Position numbers and translations under genes: made by a program
In this document: positions 52,838-63,665 of the stretch, in pieces
Layout of the letters: each line of letters opens with the position of its first letter
Position numbering within the stretch: the first letter of the stretch is position 1
Notes under the pieces: model-generated
What the model was told of the DNA's origin: nothing
The model's database searches: none
The model's input: only the letters and a program-made list of their open reading frames with translations
Source of the DNA: Populus alba
Lineage: Eukaryota > Streptophyta > Magnoliopsida > Malpighiales > Salicaceae
DNA length: 64,000 nucleotides
Direction of reading: 5' to 3'
Assembly (NCBI RefSeq): GCF_005239225.2
Contig: NC_133293.1
Location: 8,214,333 to 8,278,332 of the forward strand

Positions 52838-52888
52838 CTTCGCAGGATGCCGTGATGGTGACTGCTATTCTGCCAAGAAGACGCATGC

Positions 52889-52895
52889 TTTTATA
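52889..52895 (-). promoter_or_regulatory. TATA box of the invertase inhibitor gene
   Basis: TATAAAA on the minus strand, 52 bp before the start codon, implying a short 5' UTR of about 25 bases. Confidence 0.7.
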
Positions 52896-53091
52896 GAGGA
52901 GTTTGGCTGCCTCTTCTCTTTTTCCATCTATTATTTATTATACCTTAGGTGTCTGGATTAAATGTTCCAGTTTCACATTCGTTTAATTCACGGCTGTCAA
53001 TTGCATGCAAAGGTTTATTTAAGGCAAGAACTTAAATTTTGGCCGACTCTCTCGGATGGAAGAACAAATATAATTGGACTTTACCTCCTAG

Positions 53092-53860
53092 CAAGGCGAT
53101 GTTATTAATTGTTACCATGTTTGAGCGAGATTTGCAAAAAAAAAATTATTATTATTTATTAAGATTTAGATTTTATTGCTTTAAATTAATTTTATTATAT
53201 TATTTTGGATTGTTTTGATATATTATCACAACCAAGCATATACCTAAAAATAATTTAGGAAGATCATGACAACATCACTCAAAAAAAGAGACACTTAAAG
53301 TTATTGATAAGAGACCAACTTGCCACAACTCTACATGATCATCGAATCATTCTTCCTTTAAGACATAAATTTTTTAAAATTAAATTATGTTAAATGGTAA
53401 TGGCCTTCTCTTTAATGATTGAAATAGACAAGCCTTTTGATGAAGTAAGGCAATGTTATTATTATGTTTGAGTAGAGATTTTTAGCCTGTATTTTGTTAA
53501 AATTTTATTTTTTTTTATTTTAAATTAATTCTTTTAATATTTTAGATCATAATTGATATTAATAATAAATTTTTTAAAATAAAAAATATATTATTTTAAT
53601 AATTTTTTTAAATAAAAAACATTTTAAAAAATAACCACAAAACACTTTCTATACAATTAAAACCAGCTAACCTGGCAGGATCACGACGACATCAATCAAA
53701 AAAAGACAATTAAAGTTATTGATAAAAAAAAAAGCAACTTGCGATAATGAAGATGATCCAATCATTCTTCCTCTAAAATATAATTTTTTTTTAATTGAAT
53801 TAAATAAATGGTAATGGCCTTCTCTTTATTGATTGAAACAGACAAGCATTTTGATGCAGC
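53092..53860. repeat. Tandem duplication of about 350-400 bp with AT-rich MITE-like inserts
   Basis: GCAAGGCGATGTTATTA (53093) and GTAAGGCAATGTTATTA (53445) begin two units that share GAAGATCATGACAACATCA / GGATCACGACGACATCA, TTAAAGTTATTGATAA, AATCATTCTTCCT and AATGGTAATGGCCTTCTCTTTA. A third start (TTTTGATGCAGCGATATG) appears near 53850. Both units contain family-style AT-rich DNA. Confidence 0.75.
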
Positions 53861-54126
53861 GATATGTGAGAGAAAGCAAGATAAAATGAATGAAAGCAAG
53901 AAAAACGATGTCGCTTGCTAACAACTGCAGCAGCAGTTATGGCGCCATGGCTCCATTTTACAATCTCTGGTTCTCTGTTCACAGAGCGCTATTCATTTCC
54001 ACCATAGAGACGAAACTCTCAATTTGGAAAACGACATTCGGCTACAAATTTCATTTTCTCCGGCGACGGTTAGAAACTGAAAGCTTTATTCAGTGTATAA
54101 CGTAGATAGATACGTGGAAAAACGAC
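53861..54126. other. Unassigned segment with more balanced composition
   Basis: 53890-54110 has less AT bias and open frames on both strands (71 codons plus, 60 codons minus). Neither shows a known motif, a convincing start context or a second exon. It might be part of a gene fragment; I cannot assign it. Confidence 0.3.
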
Positions 54127-54470
54127 CTTTATTCATATTTAAATAGAATTATAAATAACTGAATTGCAGAAAAATAGCAACGATTATCCCATGACTAACA
54201 ATCTCTTAATCAACTGGGATTCTCATAAAAAATAGATAAAAACAACTGATTTCCTAGTAACTAGGAATTTATTATGAAAACAACCAAATAAAAACTATCT
54301 TTATTCATATTTAAATAGAATTACAAATAAATGAAATTGCAGAAAAATAGCAACGACTATCCCATGACTAACAATATCTTAATCAACTGGGATTCTCATA
54401 AGAAATAGGTAAAAAACAACTGATTTTCTAATAACTAGGAATTTATTATGAAAACAACCAAATAAAAAAC
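54127..54470. repeat. 172-bp tandem duplication
   Basis: Two near-identical units start with CTTTATTCATATTTAAATAG at 54127 and 54299 and end with AAAACAACCAAATAAAAA. They differ at only a few positions, so the duplication is fairly recent. Wording such as AACTAGGAATTTATTATG suggests copia-LTR derivation. Confidence 0.9.
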
Positions 54471-54479
54471 TCTTAACAG

Positions 54480-55139
54480 TGACAGCCTCTTTGAATGTTT
54501 GAAATTATGCTAGTGTTTAGTAACGTGTTTTTTAAAATTTAAAAATTAATTTTTAGATTATTTTAGTATTTTAATATTAAAAGTTAGACTCTGCCGCGGC
54601 AAATGCAGTTTGCATTATTGATTACCAGAATCTATATTTTTATATTTTAGATTATTTTAGTATTTTTTTATATTTGCATTATTGATTATTTTTAGATTAG
54701 AAGAGGGCTTCCGTCATCATAAATCGTCTTTGTTTTGTATAAAAGAAGAGGAAAAAATGTTGTCTGAAATAATTTTAAGCTATGGCACAAATCAAAGCTT
54801 ACACCTCAGAGAGTTGCGGACGAGAAGAGGGCCTAATAAACTTCAACTAAGCCTCGAACAATCAATAGTTAAATACCCAGTCCACTTACTACAAGACCTG
54901 CTTCATGGCACAAAGCTCAGCAGCTAGCCCTACCGCCGTTGCATTCAAAACGTTGAACATATTACCGTCCGAGTTATATTTCTGATCAATTGCTCAATCC
55001 CTCACACATCAGATATCCCGGCAAATGACATGGAACAACTCAGAAACATTAAGTAATACTCTAAAAGGTGACTAATATATTTACTTATATATATATATAT
55101 TATTATTATATATTATATTATATAACTGTTTTTTTTTTT
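54480..55139. other. Intergenic, nothing firmly recognised
   Basis: AT-rich at the left. 54700-55060 is more balanced but yields only short frames. A (TA)n tract lies at 55086-55103. Confidence 0.4.
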
Positions 55140-55584
55140 AGTTTTTTTAATGAATTTTTTTTTTCTATTTAATTATAAACTTTTCATGACGCGAATTCCA
55201 GTTTTACGGGTTAACCTAGTTTAAAGGGTTAACCAATTAATTCAAATTTTTTTTTTTTTTATTAGTTTTTTTTCTTCCTGTTGATTTGTTTTTTTTAATT
55301 AATCTATTTAATTATCATACTTTTATGACATGATCTTATAGCCAGACTCACATCCAATATTCTTGGGTCTGGTGTTGCAGCTAGGTTCACTTAAACTTGG
55401 ATCATGCAAGTTTAATGTTATTATTAATATTATAAATATTACTTTTAGGTCATGCATTGCAGCCAAACCCAAGATTCATAGGTATAGCTTTACAAAAAAA
55501 ACTCAAGATTTTTAAATTTTTGTTTTTTATATATTTTTTATGCAAAGAAAATAACTCACAATATCGCGCGAGTCATGTAACTAG
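55140..55584 (+). mobile_element. Second copy of the Helitron-like family, plus orientation
   Basis: Contains the module seen at 50500-50735 (TCTATTTAATTA, CATGACGCGAATTCCAG, GGTTAACCTAGTTTAAAGGG, TTATAGCCAGACTCACATCC), then CCAAACCCAAGATTCA, an AT-rich tail, a decayed hairpin ACTCACAATATCGCGCGAGT, and CTAG (55581-55584) followed by T. The same order and the same terminus as the element ending at 49773 support a common family. Confidence 0.65.
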
Positions 55585-56569
55585 TCTTTAATAAATCTTG
55601 AGGTTATCACTACCATAAAAAAAGAAATTTTCTAAAATTTCCCAGAACTACCCCTACATCTGCATACCCATTACAAAGAACCAGAAAAACATTCCTATTA
55701 AACTCAACAACATGCCATCAAGACACCAAATAATCCTAGTTCCACAAAAGCCACAGACACACTCCTCGAACCTTCATATTCATCACTCCAAATAGAAGAA
55801 CATAAGTGATTTAAGCTTATTATTGATGTAGATATTGAAAAGCTTAGCCTGGTTTCATCGTATATTTCTGGGCAACAACGAAGATTTAACCATATCAAGC
55901 ACCAAATCCACTTGTTTTTCCAAATGAAAAGCCATGCTGGATGAACTTAAAAATGCAAGGAATTGTCAAAGTCTTCATAAAGGTCTTTGTAAATGCCCTT
56001 AGCAGCACCACAGTGGTAAAAAATAAAACTTCGGGAGCACTACAAACTTAAGCACAGTATGTGGCAGATGAAAGTATTATGACACCAAAGAAACACATCT
56101 ATCTTTTATCACATTTAACCACGAACCAGTGTTAATTTACAGACCAGAAAACAGAATTAAATGAAAACTCGTGTTTGCAACATAAGGCCTTCAGGTTCAA
56201 CACGCCTGAGCTAAAACATGCATCAAACACAAATATTGTTTCAAGTCTCCAGAATAAAACAATCAAAAGAAGATAATTGCAAGAAAGTAATTTCTTCAAA
56301 ACCTGCCTTCTCCAGTCATTGCACCAAATCATCATAAACCGCCAAAAAATCCCATTTTTTTGCTAAACCTTCTACAGCAATGAAACACAATTTCATACAT
56401 TATAGTTTATCCGCAATAATAATAATAATAATAATCGATTAGATATATTTAATTAATAGTTAAAGCAGAACACGAGAAATACAAGTTGTGTTTCTTTCCC
56501 TCTCCACTCTCCAATGTTCAGAAGCTATAAAAAGCCAGGCCACGGTAAGCAGGTACAAGGAGGGACAGA
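55585..56569. other. Downstream flank of SMAP1
   Basis: No frame with recognisable content. A (AAT)n microsatellite lies at 56415-56434. Roughly 56100-56569 could hold the SMAP1 3' UTR, but no polyadenylation site was assigned. Confidence 0.4.
56415..56434. repeat. (AAT)n microsatellite
   Basis: Six to seven AAT units. Confidence 0.9.
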
Positions 56570-56758
56570 TTAGTTGATGTCGAAGTCGTCGAAATCGTCT
56601 TCGAAATAGTTGAAGAAATCGGCGTCGGCGAGCTTCTTTTCCGTGTTGATGACTCCCTCCCCGAGCATCTCCAGTGTGTCCACGTCATCTACGTCCATCG
56701 CCACAGTCGATCCTTGCTCCTCCATGTCTGCGAAGAAGTCTACCCGCATCGGTCTCAT
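56570..56758 (-). CDS. SMAP1: Small acidic protein 1 (SMAP1), 62 aa
   Basis: The ATG at 56756-56758 follows a GA repeat and gives 62 codons plus stop; the frame is open further upstream, but without another ATG. The protein begins MRPMRVDFFADMEEQGS, continues VAMDVDDVDTLEMLGEG and ends KLADADFFNYFEDDFDDFDIN. The length, the start and the acidic Phe/Asp-rich C-terminal block match Arabidopsis SMAP1, a nuclear protein needed for normal response to the auxin-like herbicide 2,4-D and linked there to the COP9 signalosome/AXR1 pathway. No intron is needed within the coding part. A two-codon upstream ORF (ATGATGTGA) lies in the leader. Confidence 0.92.
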   Translation of the reverse strand: MRPMRVDFFADMEEQGSTVAMDVDDVDTLEMLGEGVINTEKKLADADFFNYFEDDFDDFDIN

Positions 56759-56859
56759 CTCTCTCTCTGTTACTGCTGGGAAGGGACTCACATCATTCAC
56801 TGATCGATTTGGGGCTAACAAACAGACGAACAGAAGGGTTTTGTTTATTTTTTTTATTT

Positions 56860-59800
56860 TAGATTAATGGGAGATTAATGGGGATGGGCTGATACCTAAT
56901 TAATTTTATGGATTTTAAAATTAATAATTATATAAATTTTTAATGTTTTTAAAATTTATATAATTTTTAGGGAGTAAATTTATAATCCAACTAATTAAAT
57001 TATACCTCTCAAACTTGATTTTTATATATATAATAAACTAGTTATGCTTATTGTGGGTTAGTATTTTTATTTTTATATAAAAAGAATGTACATGCAAAAA
57101 CAATTTATATATCTTTGTAGTTTTAAAAAATTAAATTCAATAAAAAAATATATACATATATATAATCAAATAAATTAAAAATTATTTGTGAAAAGAAATA
57201 AATAAAAAATCATTAATGATACTTAAAAATAGAACTTAAAAATTCGATAAATAGATACAAATTAAGATATTTGATCTTGAAAGATGTGATATTTACCTAT
57301 TTTTGTTTGTTAAATTTTTTTATTAAAATATTTTTTATTTAAACAAATAATAATAATAATAATATAAATATAAATTGATTGAATAAAATAAAAGGAAAAA
57401 AAAAACACCACACAAGGCAACACATATAATAAATATTATTCAAAAATATATATTTTTTATTTTCATAAATAAAGTTCATTCATATAAAAGATAAAAAAAA
57501 AAAACATAAATAAATTATCCAAAAAACCAAAAAGATGCAATCGGGTCAAAGGTTTATGTTGCAATGTTCAAAATTTTGATTTATGTATGTTTATCACTTT
57601 TTCTATTTTCATCTTCAATTATTGTTAATGATTTTTTTATTTTATTTTTCAACACACATGATTCTCAATTTATTAGATTATATAAATAGATAAACTTTTC
57701 ATTTTATATTTATAATTTTTTATATACAAATACACATAAAAAAAAATTGCTTATATAATTTATTTTATTGGAAAAACAATATTTGACCCGCACTAGTTGG
57801 TTGGTTAAGTGTAACTCTAAAAAGTGTTTGAGAAATTTTTCATTGTACAGGAATCCTCTATTCATCTTTTCACTGTGGATAGACCATCCAAATTTTTTTT
57901 TTTTTCAATTTAATCCTCAAATATTTTTTTTTTTATTGATTTAGTTCTAATTAAAGATTAATTGATTTTGATTTTATATGAAAGAATGAGATTGAAAGAA
58001 AAGGAACAAAATAAAAAAGACATCAAACATATGTGGTTTGTTGTAGGTTTTGCAAAAGAAATGCTTTGGTCATTGAATTTTAAAAATCATGTAAATTATA
58101 TAACTTTAGTGCCCTAATATGTTCCAATTAAATTTTGTTATAAAAAATTATTTTTGTTATTTTTTAGTTCATTGTTGAAATTGGAGTGAGAGAGGCTGTT
58201 GAATTCAAGTGGTAAAGAAAAAAAAGTATCATTAACATTGATTTAGACAGCCAAAATAAACAATATTGGTGTCTAATGATTTCATTTGATGAGAGAGTTC
58301 ATATTAGTGTTGTTTTACTTTTAAAGTTCGTGAAAAAACAAATCAAAACTCGAGTTGATATTTTATTTCGGGTTGATTTTGATTTTTTTTTTTGAGTTTT
58401 TTTATATCGTTAATAGATTTATCACAATTCTTAATGTTTTTTACAAGAGTTTATGGTAAAAAAATGGGTTTTTTTGGGTAAAAACAATTGAGCCTTGATT
58501 TTATGGCCATCATGTTGGTTGGAACTTGCATAAATTAGACTATACATTATCTGATTTTTTGTTTTAAAAAACATTTAATGTTGATGACATGTCATCCATT
58601 CCAGTTGCAAACAAAAAAATTAAGTGTCTAGTTGCGTGAACTGTAAAAAAAGGCCAGACTAGACGGGCTAGCCGCTAGCCTAACCTTTACTCTTTTTTTT
58701 CTAATTATTTTTTATGGTTTTTTTTTTCTCTAATTGTTTTTAATATATGTTTAAATTAGTACACCTTCTCTCTTTCATTTTGTTTGGAGAGCCTATTTCA
58801 AATGACAATTATTTTTTTAGTTACGTATTTAGATTGAAAGAGTTTTTCTTATTTATCTATATATTTTTTTTAATTTTTTGTATGGATGAAATTTATTTTT
58901 GAAAATAATAATTTTTATTTTTAGATAATATTTCGAATATATGCAGCCTGGCATGTTGTTTTTTTCCCTCTTTAATTTTATTTAATCAATTTAATTTGTA
59001 TTTCTATTTCCATTATTGCGTGCTTAAATAAAAAATTATCCTAATAAACAAATTTAGCAAACACAACTAGGTAAGTATTCCATCTTTTAAAATTAAATAT
59101 CTTGATCTACTCATGTCACTCGATTTTTCAAGTTTTATTTTTAGATATTGTTAATGAATTTTTATTTATTTATTTAATTACATGTATGCATAAAAAAAAA
59201 CTTATTCAAACTAAAATTTTTTTAAATTATAAAAATATATTGAAAAAAATCTAATTATATAATTTGTTTTATAAAAAAATAAAAATATTTGATGCATGAT
59301 GAAGCGTTGATCAGATAACTAGTTTCATGCTAAAGAGGGTTAAGAGTTCCTTATGTTTAGAAGAATGAAGATTTCATTGTAAGAATAACAAAAAAATAAA
59401 GTTGCAATAAATTGATTTTTTTATATAATAACCTTACTAACATAGATTTATTTATTTATGTACCCCCAATTAAATGGGTTTTACAATCTAGTGCTTGCTT
59501 AGCTTAGAGATTGAGCTATGGTTATAATTATGGCCGTAATGGCATAAAAGTTATGGGTAATATAAAGAGAAAACCTAGAAAACTCTCGATTTTTCAAGAT
59601 TAGCTTTTTAGTTGAAAAGAAAAAAAATAATTTCGTAGCGTTTGATTACAAAAAAATAATTCTAAAACTGTCTTAAAGACTCTCTTTTTTTATGTTTTTA
59701 TTTAATTTTTTTAATTAAACAAGTTTTTATTCTTAATATTTATGTATCTTCTATCACAGGACGTAATCAAACAGTTCCAGAACAATTACTTGATAATATA

Positions 59801-60550
59801 GAGTTGTAAAACCTTTACATATAATCTTTCCTATCCCAATATCATTAGTAGAGCCATAGAGATAAAGAGGGTATTTGAGAGTTTAATAATTAATTTTTTA
59901 TAAATGTTTTTTGTTTGAAAATATATTAAAATAATATATATTTTTTAATTTTTAAAATTTATTTTGACATCAATACATTAATATGATTAAAAAAATATAA
60001 AAAAATTAATTTGAATTTTTTTTAAAAGTTTTTAATAAAAAACTAGTTAAAACTCCATCTTAAACACCCCTAATCTTGTAACGGTGGGTGGATTCGATGA
60101 TTAGTTGACTAGAAATCTAGTTTAGGTAAAATTTATTTTTTAATGGGGTAAAACATTAAATCAATCAAACTCAGGTAATTTAGTGAGTTAACCTAGACAT
60201 ATCTAAATGAGATCCAAAAAAATTAATTTTCGCCCAAAAGAATTGCTTCAAGGACCCAATAACCCAAATCCTTAACCAAGGCGCGAGCCCAACTGTTAAT
60301 AATTTTGAAGCCGTTGATATGTTGTTTTTGACAATGTTTTTATTTTTTATATTTTAAAAAAAATTGAAAAAAATTATTTTTTTTAAATTAAGAATTTTTT
60401 AATGTGTTTAGACTAAAGACAACAATAGCAACAGGAGAGAGGAGAGACGACATCGTTTAACGCATTGGTTAAGTTTCGTTTATGTTTATGTAGGCAAAGA
60501 AAATGGAGATTTATTATATCTGATGGTGTGCGAGGGGATAAAGAGAACGT
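56860..60550. other. Long AT-rich intergenic region
   Basis: No open frame of note on either strand. Contains A/T homopolymer runs and an AT-rich MITE-like copy at about 59870-60075 (GTATTTGAGAG start, CTTAAACACCCC end). The promoter of the downstream plus-strand gene lies in its last few hundred bases. Confidence 0.55.
59870..60075. mobile_element. AT-rich MITE-like repeat copy
   Basis: GGTATTTGAGAG and CTTAAACACCCC are roughly complementary ends. The interior has the family signature (ATATATTAAAATAATATAT, TTTATTTTGACATCAATACATTA). Confidence 0.55.
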
Positions 60551-60555
60551 GGCAA

Positions 60556-60600
60556 ATGGAGGGAGGACCTGTAGCGATTGGAAATGGAGTCCTTTGCTAG
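60556..60600 (+). promoter_or_regulatory. Upstream ORF overlapping the main start codon
   Basis: ATG at 60556 opens a 14-codon frame ending TAG at 60598-60600. It overlaps the main ATG (60584) in another frame. If included in the transcript, ribosomes initiating here would bypass the main start and lower output. Confidence 0.55.
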
Positions 60601-61837
60601 TGGGTGCGGCAGAGGTACTGGTCCTGTCTTGTTAACAACGAAACCCTGGTCTAACCCCTCCTCTCAAAAACCTCTCATCTCATTATGGAAATTGAAGAAA
60701 CCCTATTTCTTCTTTTACTCTCATTGTTATAGCACCACTACCAGGTGTAGTAGCAATAATCGCTGGGACCCGAATGCTGAAACGCGAAGGTTCAATTTTA
60801 AGTTCAAGTTTCGAGACAAAAACGGTGATTCAGTACAAGTAGAAGAAGATGAAAAGGGTGGTTCTACGAGAAAGGGGAAGAAAAGGAAGCGGAGGTGGTG
60901 GTCGGACCAAGACGAAGAGCCTCCCGGTATCTTGGAGGAAGCTATTGACAGTTTGTGGGTTCTTCAGGTAATTCTTATCCTTAATTTGTAACTACCAAAA
61001 TGTTTGTCTGTCTTTGTACGAGTAGTCATGTTAGCTGTACCAACGATTTTATTGGCTGACACCTACTACCTCGTCAGTTGCTAAATAATGTGACTACTAG
61101 TATCTAGGCAATCCTGATTTCTCAAACTCCAGTTCAATGTTAGTGACTAGCTTTTCCTCAGACAAGAAGACATCATCATGAAGTTAGTTCGAGGTTTTGC
61201 AACTTATGAATGGATTGTTGAGTCTGTACTCTGTAGTTGCGAAGTTTTGGAGATGAAAATTAATGTAATTCAACTATCAGAGTATTGACAGTAACGTAAT
61301 TCTAATAGTTGAGCTCTTTGGTCAGTGCAGCTAGCCAAATCCTACGGTTGGATGTTTCCACCCATCGTCATAACTTCCCTGCTTGCTACTGGCCCGAAAG
61401 CCTTTCTCATGGTATTAGCACTGTCAGTTGGACAGTCAGCACTGACTTTTGCATTTCAGAAGTTACTAGGGAAGACTCAAAGCAAGCCGAAACGCAAGGT
61501 CCGAAAGAGGAGGAAAACAACTGGCAGCACCGTAAATGATGCTGATATTGGTGATGAAGAACAAGACAAGGAGGGAGCTGTAAAGGGAAGAATGGGGTAT
61601 CGGTCTTGGGTTGTTGATGATAATGGTTCCTTTAATAAAGATAACCAAGATGCTCCCAACTTTGGTGGTTGGGATGAGTTTGATGCTACAGCACCTCAAA
61701 GGAAACGTCAGCCTCGAAAGAAACCATTGGCGAATGGCAAGTGGAGCATGAGTGGGAGAAAAAGTGACACACCCTTGCTGTTGAGATTGTTAATTGCTGT
61801 TTTCCCATTTTTAGGTTCCTGGACAAAGATGCTTTAA
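60584..61837 (+). CDS. Unrecognised plastid-like basic membrane protein (296 aa, 2 exons)
   Basis: Exons 60584-60967 and 61331-61837 join at ..SLWVLQ / LAKSYGW.. with GT-AG borders and no phase change. The start is the first ATG in frame (MESFASGCGRG); the frame is open a little further but without ATG. The N-terminal 60 residues are Ser/Lys/Arg-rich and could be a plastid transit peptide. Then come KGKKRKRRWW, a probable membrane segment about 134-165 (MFPPIVITSLLATGPKAFLM, VLALSVGQSALTFAF), a basic patch (KPKRKVRKRRK), an acidic/Gly-rich stretch (GGWDEFDA), and a hydrophobic C-terminus (LLLRLLIAVFPFLG). I do not recognise the family and assign no function. Continuous coding across the intron and consistent amino-acid use support a real gene. 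Confidence 0.85.
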
Positions 61838-62731
61838 TGTTTTTCATCATTCGAATTAACCTCGAATGATGCAAGCCTTTGGTTTTGGTTATGCCTGCAA
61901 ACAAGAAGGGTGAGTTACAAAAATTCAAAGGGCGGGTTTGTTTCTGTTCATACCGGAATGCTTTCCCTGCAATTTGAACCAGCTGAAGCCAAGATGGGAA
62001 GGTCAAAGAATCAACAGTTACAGAGATAATATATAACAGCTTCTCGTTGAGATGATGGAGATTCCTCCATCGGATACTATAGTTGTCTTTCATTCATTTT
62101 GATTCCACATATAGTGTCAACCTGAGTTTATTTTTTTTGGAATAAACTTGTCATTGAATGTCATCGTTGCTCGAGGCGGATAAATTTCTTCCTCCGAAGT
62201 TTCTTTTCTTGTAGTTATTAAGCTGCTTTTGAGCTTTACTTTCTTTTCACATTGAGAAACTGGGAGTGCCATCTTAAGAGTTGAGGATTGTTGCAGTCCG
62301 TACAAATTGCTCTCCTCTCATATTTTCTCTACAATTTTAATTCTCATCATGACAATAAAAATTATATTATCAAAGAGTCAAGAGGAAACGAGTAAGTGAA
62401 TAACTGTGTGCCAAAATATTTCAACCATCACGTGAATAACTATGATTGAGTTCAAAATTTCTAAAGAACAGGGAAAGAGCACACCAGGGCATCAAAGTTT
62501 CAACCAAATGTCAGCCATGACCAATTAAAGACAGGTATCTTGTTTGGACTCGGCAGAAACTAGAAATCTCAGAAGTGAAACTCTCTCTTTTCATTTTCAT
62601 AGGCAACTAAATAAAGGCTGTTTTTACATCCTGTTTTAGTATACTGAAGATGAAGTTTGCTTGAGCGAAACTAACACCAGCAAGGATCAATGAAGCACCA
62701 AAAGAATGAATTGACCCCACTTGAGAACGAA
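61838..62731. other. Convergent 3' flanks
   Basis: Between the stop of the membrane-protein gene (plus) and the stop of the CtpA-like gene (minus). It is probably filled by their 3' UTRs; AATAAA-like words occur near 62141 (plus). Short frames here have no recognisable content. Confidence 0.45.
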
Positions 62732-63665
62732 CTATGCAGTCTTTAACCCAAAATTAATGTCAAAACACAAGAATCTTGCAAATAGCTGCCCCCTATTCAC
62801 GTAGCAAGTAGATTCAGAGTCTTGGAGGCAGCCACAGAAACCCCCCTCATCCTTCGGAAAAGATTTAGGCAGTGGATGTTCTGGAATCACACCAAGAATG
62901 GGGGGAGAGAGATGCTGGCATAAAGAATCGCGACAAACCATATCAATAGCTGTATGAGCAGGTGTCTCATACCGAGCGACTGTAACAGCCAAGCCAGGAC
63001 CATCAGATAGCTGAAAAACTGATTGAATCTTGCTGTGGAACAGGATTAACACGCGGGTTAGGCACAGATGGTATAGTTCATAGATGTTGTAGAAGCAGAA
63101 GTGATTACCCTTTCCCAAATGTGGGTTCTCCATATAAAACAGCACGTTTATTGTCTTTCAATGCACCAGCCAATATTTCACTTGCGCTTGCAGTTCCCTT
63201 GTTCACCTAATTGAAATTCAGAGCAGAGTGAGTGGTTCCTGATCAAAGGTTTGGTGATGAAAACATGGAAATCAAGCACATAACTATAAAATCCCAGAAA
63301 AGTAAAGCTCTTTGCCCAAACACACACAGAGAAACAATGATGATGTGGTAGAAACTTAATACCACGGGAGAACAAATAGTAAGAATGAAGAAATTTGCAG
63401 AAGCTTAATCACATGCAAAACAGTTCTTTTATATTGCAACCATATGATATTGGAAATTGAAAGAGTGAGAGTTTGTGACCGCTCATACACAGAGAAGACA
63501 TCAGATTGAATCATTAGAGCCTTCAAGACAACTGGGAGTTCATAAAACTGCTCAAGTTACGTACTCGAAGTATCAACAAATGTTACGACGTGATCCCTGG
63601 ATTCAGTATAAGAAAGCATACCAGAACAGCAAGGGTTTCTGAGGCTGCAATTGCACCACTTTCAT
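62732..63665 (-). CDS. CtpA-like C-terminal processing peptidase, 3' part (runs off right edge)
   Basis: Three exons are readable on the minus strand: 63622-63665 ([15 protein letters not shown], first Asp base from the previous exon), 63109-63206 ([32 protein letters not shown]) and 62732-63032 ([20 protein letters not shown]). They carry the S41 peptidase Ser/Lys dyad: Ser in TASASEIL and Lys in GEPTFGKG. Plastid CtpA enzymes remove the C-terminal extension of the D1 protein in the thylakoid lumen; this copy resembles the Arabidopsis At5g46390 type. Two oddities: 14 extra residues ([14 protein letters not shown], 62894-62935) before [16 protein letters not shown], and reading through the usual end (QLFAR) for 13 more residues to a stop at 62732. 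The N-terminal exons are not in the window, so I cannot say whether the gene is intact. Confidence 0.82.

Noticed and set aside
53890..54105. 71-codon frame with MAPFYNLW
   Set aside because: No family resemblance, no supporting exon, and the opposite strand is equally open.
54682..55060. Possible RNase H-like retroelement fragment on the minus strand (AELCAMKQVL)
   Set aside because: The match is a few residues only, with no second motif; too weak to call.
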